This document shows positions 47,802 to 58,340 of a DNA stretch of 64,000 nucleotides, one piece after another (position 1 is the first letter of the stretch; every line of letters starts with the position of its first letter). Position numbers and translations under genes: made by a program. The DNA is from Mesaphorura yosii (taxonomy: Eukaryota > Arthropoda > Collembola > Poduromorpha > Tullbergiidae). Location of the stretch: NCBI GenBank assembly GCA_009869945.1, contig WIXG01000053.1, forward strand, positions 1-64,000, read 5' to 3'. The notes under the pieces were generated by a model. That model ran no database searches, had not been told where the DNA came from, and saw nothing but the letters and a program-made list of their open reading frames with translations.

Positions 47802-50624
47802 TCAGTTTGATGCTGGGATGTCCGGAGCGAAGCGCGAAATTGTGTCGATGGCCTTTCGAATGATTGTTCGAAGAAAGCCTGGGCATTTTGGTGAATACAC
47901 AAGTCTTTCCAGTTGCATTCGGAATTCAGCAAACATGACTCGCGAGTAGTGGTTCCGACGCGATGCATACCGAAGAGTCAGGAAACGGTAGTAAATGAAC
48001 GGTGTGACGAAGGATGCACGTCCACTGTAAAAGCACATGCAAAATATATGTTCAAAGTAAAGGAACGAATTAAATTGCAAGAGTAGAAGGACGAAAGACA
48101 AGAGTCAGATGCATGCATATCATAATATCATACGATCTTAAGTTTATTATTAGAGAAGCCTCAAGCATGGAATGGAAATTGGTAGTTGGAGGGGAATTTT
48201 ATGGCCAAGTCTGGAAGAAGGGAAAGGAATGTTCGTATGTCCGTAACACCAGCCGTTATTCCGTTACGGAAAAATCGATAGTGGTAAAAATAAACAAGAA
48301 GAAATGGGGATACAATTTACGAGTAGTTGCAAGGTTGTGCAGGTATAGCTTGAAATTAAAGGAGATGAATAATTAATGGCACAATGAAAGCAACCGGTGG
48401 AAATGGGATCGGCTCTGTTTTTGGCTTTTATGATTGTGGCGCCTTGAGCAAACAACTTACATGAATGTGTAGATCACCGTAAAGACCATTGTAAGAATTT
48501 CTGCACCAGCTATGACACGGAGTAAAGAGACAGTCTGAAACTCGACTACTTGTTCGAATGCTCGACGAAGCCATCCGGTTCTGCGGGTGAGGGCCTGCAC
48601 GAGAAAGAGAGAACCTCACAGTGATATGAAAAATAGAGTCATCAAAACGCTAATCAAATTGGATTACTCACATCCAGAAGAGTCAGCGAGAAACTTGCAA
48701 AATGCAAGACCGCAAATAGCAAGATCGGAACCAAAGCCACTGCAAATAAATAAATTTCCTCATCGTTAGAACAAAAGCACACATGATTTGAAGCATGACC
48801 TCAAAGAAATGGTAGACTCACGTGAGATAGGAGCAGCGTAGATAAACAGCAGTGAGTAGAATAAGTAATGGCATGAGTCCTCCAGCAGCAATTGAGCAAG
48901 AAAGATCCGTGAGAAGGTTACTTGAGGTACTCTCTGATGAAGTCTTAGAGCTGACGTAGCTGCGTTCGAAATCAGTGCCTTGTAGTACAGGTTAACCGGA
49001 GATCTAAACATGAAATGAACAAACATCAGTCTTTATTCTTTATCCACTCTTCAACCATCATATCTCAATTTCTTCCACTCACTTCACTTCAATAATTACA
49101 GAACAGTAAGAAGCATCAATAAACTTACCCAAAGATCGGGATTGGGATGAGATACAGAGTGCAGAGAATGATGGTAATGAAGCGGACTGCCCACAGGGCA
49201 GTATCGATCTTGCGAGACACCATCAGATCCAGAAGACGGTTCCATTCGTAGGACCCGTCCTGAGATGAATCTGGAGTGGCTCCGTCACCACCGCCACGAG
49301 GACTGTCTGGTGATGGAGTTGATTCGGGAGCAGTGGTTTCACGACGGCGACCATCGTCGCCACGAGCACTTGAGTCACTCATTCTTTCCTCTTCTGTTAA
49401 AGCCGCTCTTGAGACTGAATTCTCTTCCTCTGGAATCGATACAGGGTCCTCCAACGATCTCGAGTAGTTGTCGTAGTCGTCGTCGTCGTACAAGTCGTGG
49501 TCGCCAAACGAAGAATCGCTGTCGAAGGATCTGTCGACCAAATTAAATTATGGAAATTACTTTAAAGTCTTTGTACACAAGATACGCAAGCAAGATGGCT
49601 TAACAATTACTGAACTGAAACAAACTTACACTTAAATTCGTCTTAAATTCGCAATTCTGAAATAATCGCAGTAAATGAAAGAAACTGTTTTGTATTCCTG
49701 CTGTCTCGCAAAAGTTACACGTAGTGTTAACTCGCACACAATTGCACGAGAGAAGGCAAAAGAACGAAGAAGGTGAATAATTGAAAATCCCTCACAACCA
49801 GCGGAAGAGCCCGACTCTCAATTCAGCAGAATGCAATCCACAACGCACATCAAGGCTCGACTGCTGTTGATGCTCTGCAAAGTTGTTGAAGCAAAGCAAA
49901 GAAATTGCAAGTAACGATTTTATGACTTGTCATCAAACTCGGTTGCCGTTTGGAAAATATATTCCGCCTCTCCTGCCCACTTTCTGTCTACGAAAAAGAA
50001 AAGGCAACGGGAAGAAGGCAATAAAAGCTCCCTACGCAATTCGCGAATATTATGAAGCGTACGAGCAAGCAAGCCACCAAGCTACGGTGGTGACTTTCCA
50101 CACTACTTTGGTCTTTTTTTTTCAACTGTGAGACAGAGGAGGACGCCGAGAAAATGAAAATGCCCTTTAAAACTACGAAAATAGAATGACCTGTGATGAG
50201 AGCAATGATGGAGTATAACTTCTTGACATGTGGCGTGACACGGAAGTCGTAAGTGTTGGATGATCGATATAGAAATGTGCGTGCATGCCAGGAGATCTCA
50301 TTTTCTCCTGTTTTGGGTGGAAAATTAAACACCAGGTTTGGGCTGGCTCCGAAACTAACGGGTCGCTTGAAGAACGGTTTGTTTATAGAATTACATTATT
50401 TGAGATGAAGCAGATGCGATAAGATGCGATGTAAATGGAATGTGGAAAAATGAGAAAATCGATTTTTTTTAACCCTGGACACCCGAATGTCAGATAACGC
50501 TAACGTAAACTGAAGATGAGACTCACCTTGTCGTGAACTCAAATGAAAACTTAAAGTAAAAATCAAATGCCAGTTGTGGCTCCGACTCCATGAACTGGCT
50601 CAGTCCAATTAACGTTGTGGCCAT
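47802..50624 (-). CDS. Kr-h2: TMEM33 / Kruppel homolog 2 family membrane protein
   Basis: Six exons, 50527-50624, 49129-49530, 48822-49003, 48672-48739, 48461-48594 and 47802-48024, join in phase to 368 residues. From about residue 140 the protein matches TMEM33 throughout. Visible landmarks are KIDTALWAVRF, NAATSALRLHQRVPQ, FLAQLLLEDSCHYLFYSLLF, LVPILLFAVLHFASF, and the strongly conserved FIYYRFLTLRYASRRN before the C-terminal tail ending SRFAPDIP. TMEM33 is a multi-pass protein of the ER and nuclear envelope, related to yeast Pom33, and is tied to ER shaping, nuclear pores and the unfolded-protein response. The first 140 residues are unusual: an aromatic start (FDFYFKFSFEF), then an Asp/Ser/Glu-rich segment. 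The family normally has about 25-30 residues there. The Met at 50624 has a good context (ATCATGG); the frame is also open to an ATG at 50762. Confidence 0.93.
49630..49656 (-). other. possible 27-base alternative exon in TMEM33 intron 1
   Basis: On the minus strand a pyrimidine tract ending TTTCAG precedes, and GTAAGT follows, a 27-base segment. Inserted between the first two TMEM33 exons it would put a TAA in frame. It could be a 5' UTR exon of a shorter isoform or a poison exon. It is seen only as splice-site matches. Confidence 0.2.
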
Positions 50625-51875
50625 GATTTGATGAGGCACCGATTGCAAGTTTTGTGGAAAAAAGTCACAGGTTTTGTGCGAGCTGTGACTGCGATTGCGA
50701 GGTGACACTTCACATTTTGCCCTTCCCGAAGCTGTGGCTTCTGTGGGCCGGACCACATTCACGTGTCAATTCAGTTCTAAGATTGTTCTAAATGCTGAAT
50801 CTAAGCTTAATCTGTGCCCTGCTGCGTCCTGCCATGCCCTGAAACTTTGGCGCATGGTTTGAGTCTCGAACAGGACTGACGACATGAGAAGTGAACTTCA
50901 ACCGAGCAAAATGAAAAGAAAAGGGTACAAAGAGAGACAACGTTTTCAATACGTTTTCGTGATTGTGTGTTCACGTTTTGTTGACTTTATGTGTCTCACT
51001 TCTCTCGCATCGAACTGAGCTGAGGCTTAAGCTTAACAATGCACGATGCAAGAATTTTACAAGTTTACAGTTTACGTAGCCAAAACAGCTGAAAGGCTGA
51101 TGCCGAACCAACCTCAGCCATTAGCCCTTCCACGAGGATTATCTTCGCAGAAAAGAGATCACATTCGTACTCGCATATATTGCAACTCACTTTCAGCATG
51201 GGACATGGCAAAACCACTCCAAAAGTGTAAATAAATGAGAGTTCACGAAAACTAATTCTGTCACAATAAAAGATGCTCCTAACCGTCTCAGACTTCAGAG
51301 ATCCGATCGTGAAAGCCGAAATCGAAATTAATGATTAAACTTGTGCTCGGTGATTGCCGGAACAACAAAAACTAATGTCAGATAAGATAGCAAACAGCAG
51401 CAACAGATGACAGCATGTAACAAGCAAGCAAGAGATGAAGAGAAGATTGGACAATAAAAACTGGACTTACCAAACCCTGACCAAATCTTGCACTTGGAGC
51501 TTAGAATGCTGACAAATCTGCTTTTTGGAAACTGGAAAGTCTGATCTTCCACCAAATCTTCGGTCGCGTGAACGTGAACTGGATGGACTGGAGAAGAGAA
51601 AGCGAAAACAGAGCAGAGAATAATTCGCCTCATTCACACCTGCGAAGTTGCAACTTCACCCAGCATAGCATGAGTACGGCAAGCCGGTGCGAGCGAGATT
51701 CAAATGGAGCAGTGATTTGGTTGCAGCTGTTTCACATTGCGAATTGAGATTACCACAATAAAAGCCATCAAACGAACTGGCAGCTAGTTTTCTCTCCATT
51801 CTGATCTTAGCTCTTGCAATTGCTAAGGCTCACACGAACAAGCGGCGACGTAAAATTAACTCTTCAACTTGATTT
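50625..51875. other. divergent intergenic region, TMEM33 / eIF2B-delta-like
   Basis: Holds the 5' ends of both genes. A minus-strand segment at 51471-51587, bounded by TTCTCCAG and GTAAGT, is a possible upstream non-coding exon of TMEM33. Nothing else is recognisable, and no TATA box was located. Confidence 0.4.
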
Positions 51876-51939
51876 GTAAGTTATTATATATTGGGAAATA
51901 TTGCGTTATGAAACTGAATGACTTTGCGTTCATTTCCAG
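51876..51939 (+). other. 5' UTR intron of the eIF2B-delta-like gene
   Basis: A GTAAGTT donor and a TTTCCAG acceptor bound 64 bases that end 30 bases before the start codon at 51970. The size and borders match the other short introns of the cluster. Confidence 0.55.
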
Positions 51940-51969
51940 GTGCCTTCTTAGGTTTAATCGAAGCTTAGA

Positions 51970-53300
51970 ATGCCCAACAACGACACCGCTTCTTCTGACA
52001 CCAATGTCAAGTCCGCTCTACCTGGCAATGCTACATCTGCTGCCAAAGACGAAACCAGTAAAAGTGAGCCTGCCACCAAGGCGCCTGTGTCTACATCGGC
52101 GTCGACTCCACCGACAGCCACGCAACGTAAAAAGCCGAGCAAATCCCAATCATCATCCAGAATTTTCCACCTTTTTAGCCATGTGCCACCGCGAAGAGTT
52201 CTGCGCACTGTGCTCACAGAAATGGAAGAAGAACTCAGGAAAAGTATTCCAGGAGCCAACAAGAAACTTATGAAGCAGGGCCAAGATGCTCGCATCATAA
52301 CCGACATCTACGACGATGGAGATGGAGCTCTGGCCTTGGAGGAGTACAACGAAGTCATTGTAAAGGCGAAGGAATCCATCGCCCTTAAAGCGCAGGAAAA
52401 AATTCGAACAGACGATACAATTCTAATCTACGGATACTCCGACGTTGTTCGGGACACCATCCTTGCAGCGCTTGATCATGGGAAGAAATTCTCACTGATT
52501 ATCGTCGAGAGCAGTTTGGGCTACTGCAGCGGGACTGATCGCATCGGTAAAGGGGCTTTGACTCAGAATGGAGAAGAGATTCATGCGCTACACATTATGA
52601 AGTATTTAGGTAACCGCAGCAAAGATACCAGTTATCGTTCTTCGGCTAATCAACTTCTCAATTTATATTGAATTCAGATTCCAAAGTGAAGGACGGCTCC
52701 GTGTCGGTGACATTTGTTCACTTGAACGGTCTCAGCTTTGTTATTCGCACAGTAACCAAATTTTTGATGACCGCGTATGCCTTACTAACCAACGGAGGTG
52801 TTCTTGGCCGAATCGGCACCGCACAAATCGCACTCATGGCTCACAAGAAAAACATACCCGTCGTAGTTTGTTGTGAAACCTTCAAATTTTGTGACAAGTC
52901 ACCAGTCGACTCTTTCTTTCAAAATCAACGTGGTAAGCTAAACACTGAATGGAATAAGAACTCACGCCAAGCTGCTGCTGCTGAATCCAAAACACACAGC
53001 TCGTCCACGTCCACAGCAATGCCAAAGTTATCACCGTTTTCAAAGTCTACCAATTCATCGAAAACTCTCGTTGAGGAAACCTCGTATCTAAAAGCGCCTG
53101 CACTAAAGTACGACATCACACCAGCCAAGTTTGTGACCGCGGTCATCACAGAAGTGGACGTTTTCCCTGCCCAGAGTATTCCCCTCCTGCTTCAGGTTCA
53201 GGAGAGCCGAAACAAGAATCGGGATAAGGGAACGCATCCTTCCTTGAATTTGAATCCGGCATCCATTCTGACGGTGTCAAGCAGCTGCCGCTTCCCATAG
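51970..53300 (+). CDS. divergent eIF2B delta-subunit-like protein, shortened
   Basis: Two exons, 51970-52609 and 52678-53300, join in phase (a split GAT codon) to 420 residues. The N-terminus is low-complexity Ser/Thr/Ala/Lys-rich up to FSHVPPRR, where eIF2B delta has FSHLxQY. The C-terminal domain resembles eIF2B alpha/beta/delta: AQEKIRTDDTILIYGYS, FSLIIVES, then LTNGGVLGRIGTAQIALMA, IPVVVCCETFKFCD and YDITPAKFV..VITEVDVFPAQSIPLLL. eIF2B is the guanine-nucleotide exchange factor of eIF2; its delta subunit helps sense phosphorylated eIF2-alpha. Two departures are visible. The N-terminal helical domain is about 70-90 residues short, lacking the family's SGSNARC and SFLTQCRPLSASM stretches. 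A Ser-rich insert of about 50 residues replaces the NELDDPDDL region after DSF. It is probably a diverged paralogue rather than the housekeeping subunit. Confidence 0.82.
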
Positions 53301-53427
53301 GCGTTTGGGTTCGCCAACCCGGATTCCGAGAAATAGTCCCCTATTTAATTTATATGTACATTGGTCTGGGAAAGCAATCTGAAACTCTCTGCTTAGGTTA
53401 AGGCAGTTGACACAATTATTTGTTACA

Positions 53428-53433
53428 AATAAA
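53428..53433 (+). terminator. AATAAA polyadenylation signal, eIF2B-delta-like gene
   Basis: AATAAA 128 bases after the stop codon. The convergent unknown gene has a minus-strand signal at 53575-53580. Confidence 0.65.
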
Positions 53434-53574
53434 AGAATTAAACCCGACTTCCTGGCATGAAAGCAGGAGACAGGACGTCGATGCTGATTGACCATCTCAT
53501 CCATCAACAAACGCACACGTGGACGGCGCATACCCAACAAATACAATGCACAAAGATTCCATTTAAGATGCGAT

Positions 53575-53580
53575 TTTATT
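53575..53580 (-). terminator. AATAAA polyadenylation signal, unknown seven-exon gene
   Basis: Plus-strand TTTATT, 247 bases past the proposed stop codon at 53827-53829 on the minus strand. Confidence 0.5.
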
Positions 53581-53826
53581 AAATTCCGTGTCAAACTTAC
53601 AAATTACCTGAATCTAACACACATTGGCTACTCTCCCATCGAAGAAATACAGTTTCCATTACTTTTAATTAATTTTTAATTCGGGATGTCTATCACACTA
53701 CTATTCGAACAATTTCTCTTAAAATATAATACAATTGGCATTGTATGTATATGGCAATTGGCTTGCGTGTGAATAAATGATAAGTTCAGTTCATATGCGA
53801 ATAATTCCTCGGTAGAACATCTAGAA

Positions 53827-55350
53827 TTAATTGGAATGCCTGAGACCACTGAGAACAAAAACAGAATGTCAATCAATTAAGAATGAGGAAGGCGTCTCTA
53901 CTATCACTTTTGAGTCAAAGTCTCTTATTTCATACTCACGCACTATCAGTAACACAGGGCAACAAATTCTCATGCCAAATAAGCTTTAAATATTCTCCAT
54001 ACCAACGAATAGGCACGTTTGGTTCCTCGTAATCATCGTAATCTTGTACGACAAGCTGTGACCTAACTTCCAAAAATTTGAGCAGGACGCGTCGGTGAGG
54101 TTTCATCAACAATGGAGCACATTTGGCATTGTATCGGAACAAACCTGATGTTTCAAAGCAAAAATTACTTATTAGTAAAAAAAAATTAGGACAAGTAGAC
54201 AAGGACTTACTTTTGCTAATAAAAACACAGGCTGGATACACTTCTAGCCATCTATTGATCTCATGTTCGGAGAGCATATCATTGAAGAACCTGACAGCGG
54301 GCCTCAAGTTTGGCCATCCTATAACAGACTTACGGAACCGCTTGTACCTACACACAAGTACACCTTTGAGTGTGCTGATTTCATTTTATGATTAAATATA
54401 GCACACGGTTAAGGAGTCGGATAAGGGATTATGCAGGTGATTCTAACCACAGGTAAAGGCTACTTACCAAGACAGGCATTCGCGACTCTGTACATCGTTC
54501 CGGACATGAAACTTCAGTATCAGCTGAAATGATCAAGTACTAATTACAAATCCGCTTGTTTTCAAAATTTAATTGAAAAAACAACTCACAATGTAATCAC
54601 GAGTTTCCCTTAATTGAAGTTTTCTTACTTCCTCCAGTAAAATGCACAAAATATACTCCATTCGGTCGCAACGACTGGGAATTTCCATAATCTCGTACAA
54701 CAAAGCAAAAATCCCCTGCTTTAAGAAACATTTCACTTCCGCCTGCAGCAGTTTAGATATTCTCTGTACCAGCATATCGCTCTGATAAATCCGAGTTTCG
54801 ACGCATGACAAGACGCCCCCAAGAAATGAATCTGTGGCTGTTTGAACGAATCATACATCAATTTGCCAATCTTATTTTCATCGCCAAATTGACAACTACT
54901 AGCTTACCAACGTTTTTGCCATTTGAGCTGATGATTTTCAACTCTTCAACGTGTCCTCCCGGTCGAGAAAACTTGAGTAAAGCTTTTTTCCAAGACTGAT
55001 CGTCTCCCCAACACAATGGATCATTGAGAACGTTCTCGAAGGCTGTCCTTGGAATTAGATTTCGGAAGAAGAAGTCGAATCTGCCACAATGAACAATGAA
55101 AGCCAAAAATGAGACCATAAAACTGCCAACAGAAACCGGAAGCTGTCCGCAATTCTCACTTGTTTGATAGTAGCGTCTTGTAATCGTTTTGAAAACTGCC
55201 TGTCTGAAACGTCTGCAGACCAAACAATTTGCCTTTGAGACGTTCGTAATTTTCACAGCGCACATGGTACAACTCTTCTTTTTCGTCCTGCAAACGCTGC
55301 GTTGCCTCCGGGGGTACTTTTTCGTACTCTACTACGCCAGAGGTCGCCAT
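53827..55350 (-). CDS. unrecognised 343-residue protein, seven exons
   Basis: Family not recognised. Exons 55160-55350, 54908-55080, 54590-54837, 54468-54523, 54211-54347, 53940-54144 and 53827-53848 join in phase, with short introns and GTGAG/GTAAG donors throughout, which makes the gene itself convincing. The ATG begins MATSGVVEYEKV. There is no signal peptide or membrane segment. The protein looks globular and mostly helical, with a charged start (QRLQDEKEELYHVRCENYERLKG), a DFFFRNLIPRTAFENVL segment, a helical middle (LVQRISKLLQAEVKCFL, EYILCILLEEVRKLQL) and a Tyr/Trp-rich end (QDYDDYEEPNVPIRWYGEYL). Stopping at the last long exon would read a TGA inside a perfect GTGAGT donor, so I added a final short exon after TTCTCAG. 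A six-base alternative acceptor exists for exon 3. It converges with the eIF2B-delta-like gene. Confidence 0.72.
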
Positions 55351-58340
55351 TCTATTCTGACATGGAGTGCCTCCTCCTCGGTATTGTGTTCCTCGAAGCG
55401 AACACGAGCGAGCTCTTCAGACTAGTCAGGGGGCTTAGACAACTTGACGAACTTGAGTTTGTTTGAAGACGATTCGATTCCAAGACAATTTACTTGCTTG
55501 GATTTCAACGTTGCATGGGATTTATCACTAGATCAGATTAGTTAAATCCTATCACGTCGCCGAGTAGAATAGTGAATTGGTCAATTGTTAATTCTTTAAA
55601 AACTCGCAAAAACTAAAACTCAACTGCCTACTCATAAATCTAGTTGATAATCAAACTGTGAATCACTAAAAGAATAACCGCAACTAACATATTGATATTA
55701 AGCAAAGCACGATGTCAAAATAGAGATGTAAGCTCCCAGCAGCAGGAGCAGTTGGTTGATTTTTCTTTATCCCTCTCTTTTCCTTCGCAAGTTTGTGGTT
55801 ATGGAATGGCTACCACAACTACGCTACGATCGAGTACGAGGACTTTTATCGCAGTAAAATTCACATGTATAAAGGACCGTGGCCCGTTATCGCATATGCA
55901 AATGAGCCCTTCAACCGATAATCGTCGAAACAAATGCAGAAACTGTGGAGAGGTGTCATTGGGAGCGAAAAGCACACACTTGAAGTAGAAGCTCTAGCTC
56001 CTGATGTGGGCATCTCGGTACTTTCTCGGCGTGCTTTCACCCACGCAGAATTTTCCACCACGTAGCAGCTTGGATGCGAACTTACGAGCCTCCAGCTTGT
56101 GATTCATTCCTCCCTCTGCATGAACACCACACAAGCTGAACGCAAGAGAATTAGAAGCCAGTTAAGCCCGTTGGTTGGCTTTCTCTCAACCGCTTTCTCC
56201 TCATTGCCGCCGTATTTTTGCTACATATTGCAAAGTTTTCTGCTCGGTTCATCCATTTCTAGAAAAACCGCCACCAGATGCACATCCTCCTCACCATCTC
56301 TCCACTGCAAGTCTCAAGACTCCCTCACTTATTACATCGCCACTTTCATCAAGGTTTCAAACTCACGAATGATTCCTCGGTACTCAAACAAGGGATCTTA
56401 AAGTCTGAGAAATAATTTACTAATCAATCGTTACAATTGACCAGTGTCATTTTTATACTTCCAGTCAGAAGGTGGGGCATCGGAAGTTTAAACTCCATTT
56501 TGAGAGCGTTTTTTGGCATCAATCAAAGAAAACCACTTCAAAGACGTCGAAGGTATGGACCTTTGAATATTTTACTAGAATGCTAAGATCCCGAGCAGAG
56601 TAATTACAATTAAAATTACTCATTAGAATGGTCGTAGTCGTAGAAATTGTTGGATTCTGAAGTAGGTCTCATTTATGCCATTTCACGGATGCATTGCTCT
56701 CTGCAGGAGTTCACTTTCGGCAGGATAAAGTTAGCCTAATTTCCGTAAACACGAATGAAAGTGCAAAGTGGGTAGGCAAGCATGTAATTAGTGTCGCACG
56801 CTGTTGGTTTCTTTGGATGAGTCTTCTTTAATTAATACAACGTGTAAACACGCAATGCGGATGCGGAAGACATCCCACGCTTATCGTCTCAGACCAAAGC
56901 CGAGGCCGAGCTGTGTCCCGTCCCGTGCATCGGTGAGACCGATTTGTCTGAATCCGCGCCGTGCATTTGACATTTTATCATAAAATGTGACTGCTTTGTG
57001 AAGCGAAAAGCCGCATTTATCGCTCTTCTCAGAATTCTTCGCAGGATTCCATGAGCATTATTACTATTTTATTTTCTCGATTGCCATAAAAATGCAGAAG
57101 CAAATACTTTAAACTAAAACGCAGTCGTACCGTGAAGCAAATACGGAAATATTTCAGGGTAAATAAAACAAGACTCAGCGTTTCCTTGCTTCCTATTTTA
57201 CGAGCAAATATTCTCAGCTTTCACAAATTTCTCCTTTGCTCGGCGAGAGCGAGACGAGAACGAGAAAAGGTGTAAACGTAAAAGTATTATATGATGGTCA
57301 TAAATAATTGACGTTGCTGAGTTGCTGCTGCATGGCATCCATCTTCCATCACGAAAGCTCGACTTGTTGCAAACTGCATTCTGCATCGCAACGAAGCAGC
57401 CAATGAATTAATGAAGCCTGCCTGCGTAGTGCAGAACAGAAAACAGTGACATTGTCTGCTTTTACTTTCGTTGAGGAGATAAATTACAGAGCAAATACAA
57501 ACGACGAACATCCGCACACTCGTAAAAGTTGCACGGATTACACCATCTGTCAATGCCCGTTGAAAGCGAATGCGACTTACTTTCCGTTCGAAACGTGATT
57601 CGGGCATATCAGAGAGACCCACTTTGTGTTTGTTTTATCGGGCTGCCGTTGGTGATACAAGCTTTATGCATTATCAATGCGGCAAGGAAATGGCGTGAAT
57701 TTTTCCGCTGCGTTGCGCACTCGCCCACAATGCGAAAATAAAAAGCACGAGCACTGTGCTTCCATTAATCAAGACATTTACTTGTCATCGACTTTCTCGT
57801 GGTTGAATAATAAATGAACCACCGCCAATGGTCAATTTCGGTTTAATTGTTTTCATTCATCCATTATCACAAGGAAGCACATCAGAATTCGGGCAGCAGG
57901 TCCATTTCGAAAGCCGCACTGAAAGTCATTCAAAGTGGCTGCGTTGGGCGAGTTGCACTCGGAAATGCTCCTCTATTTCAGCCCGTTTCTTACAAAACAT
58001 GTCTTCAGGCAATAAATTATTCACGCTTCAGAAAGGTCACAATTCCTACCTTAATTTCCTAATTCCCTACGTGAATATGGTTTTGTCACTTGCAGCGACT
58101 GCACGTCACAAGTTAAATTGGGATCCGGACAACAGCTTTGAACACAACCAACTTGGTTCAACGGAATTGACAATAAAATCAACCATCAACTCAACTCATT
58201 ATCTTCAAGACTTGTGCACACGCCGACTGCAAATTTTGTAACTTCACTCAATTATTCAGCTGTCTACTCTGCACTGAAATACCAACGCGTCGTCTACTTG
58301 GAGATTTGCTATTTATACTCCACTCCGGTGCACGACAACG
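55351..58340. other. gene-free stretch between two genes
   Basis: Contains the promoter of the minus-strand unknown gene (start 55350) and of the plus-strand secreted precursor (ATG 58341). A plus-strand TATTTATA lies at 58310-58317. Open frames up to 137 codons lack family resemblance. No RNA gene was seen. Confidence 0.5.

Noticed and set aside
48113..48376. 87-codon plus-strand frame, Lys-rich
   Set aside because: It lies inside the TMEM33 intron between the last two exons, has no splice support or family resemblance, and is expected by chance at this length.
52934..53087. Possible extra intron in the eIF2B-delta-like gene over the Ser-rich insert
   Set aside because: A GTAAG donor exists at the start, but no acceptor near the end restores the frame and the whole stretch is open, so I kept it as coding.
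54123..54395. 90-codon plus-strand frame
   Set aside because: Antisense shadow of exons 5 and 6 of the seven-exon minus-strand gene.
55692..55988. 98-codon plus-strand frame with CxxC (NKCRNC)
   Set aside because: A single CxxC in an otherwise compositionally random frame; no second metal-binding pair and no splice junctions that extend it.
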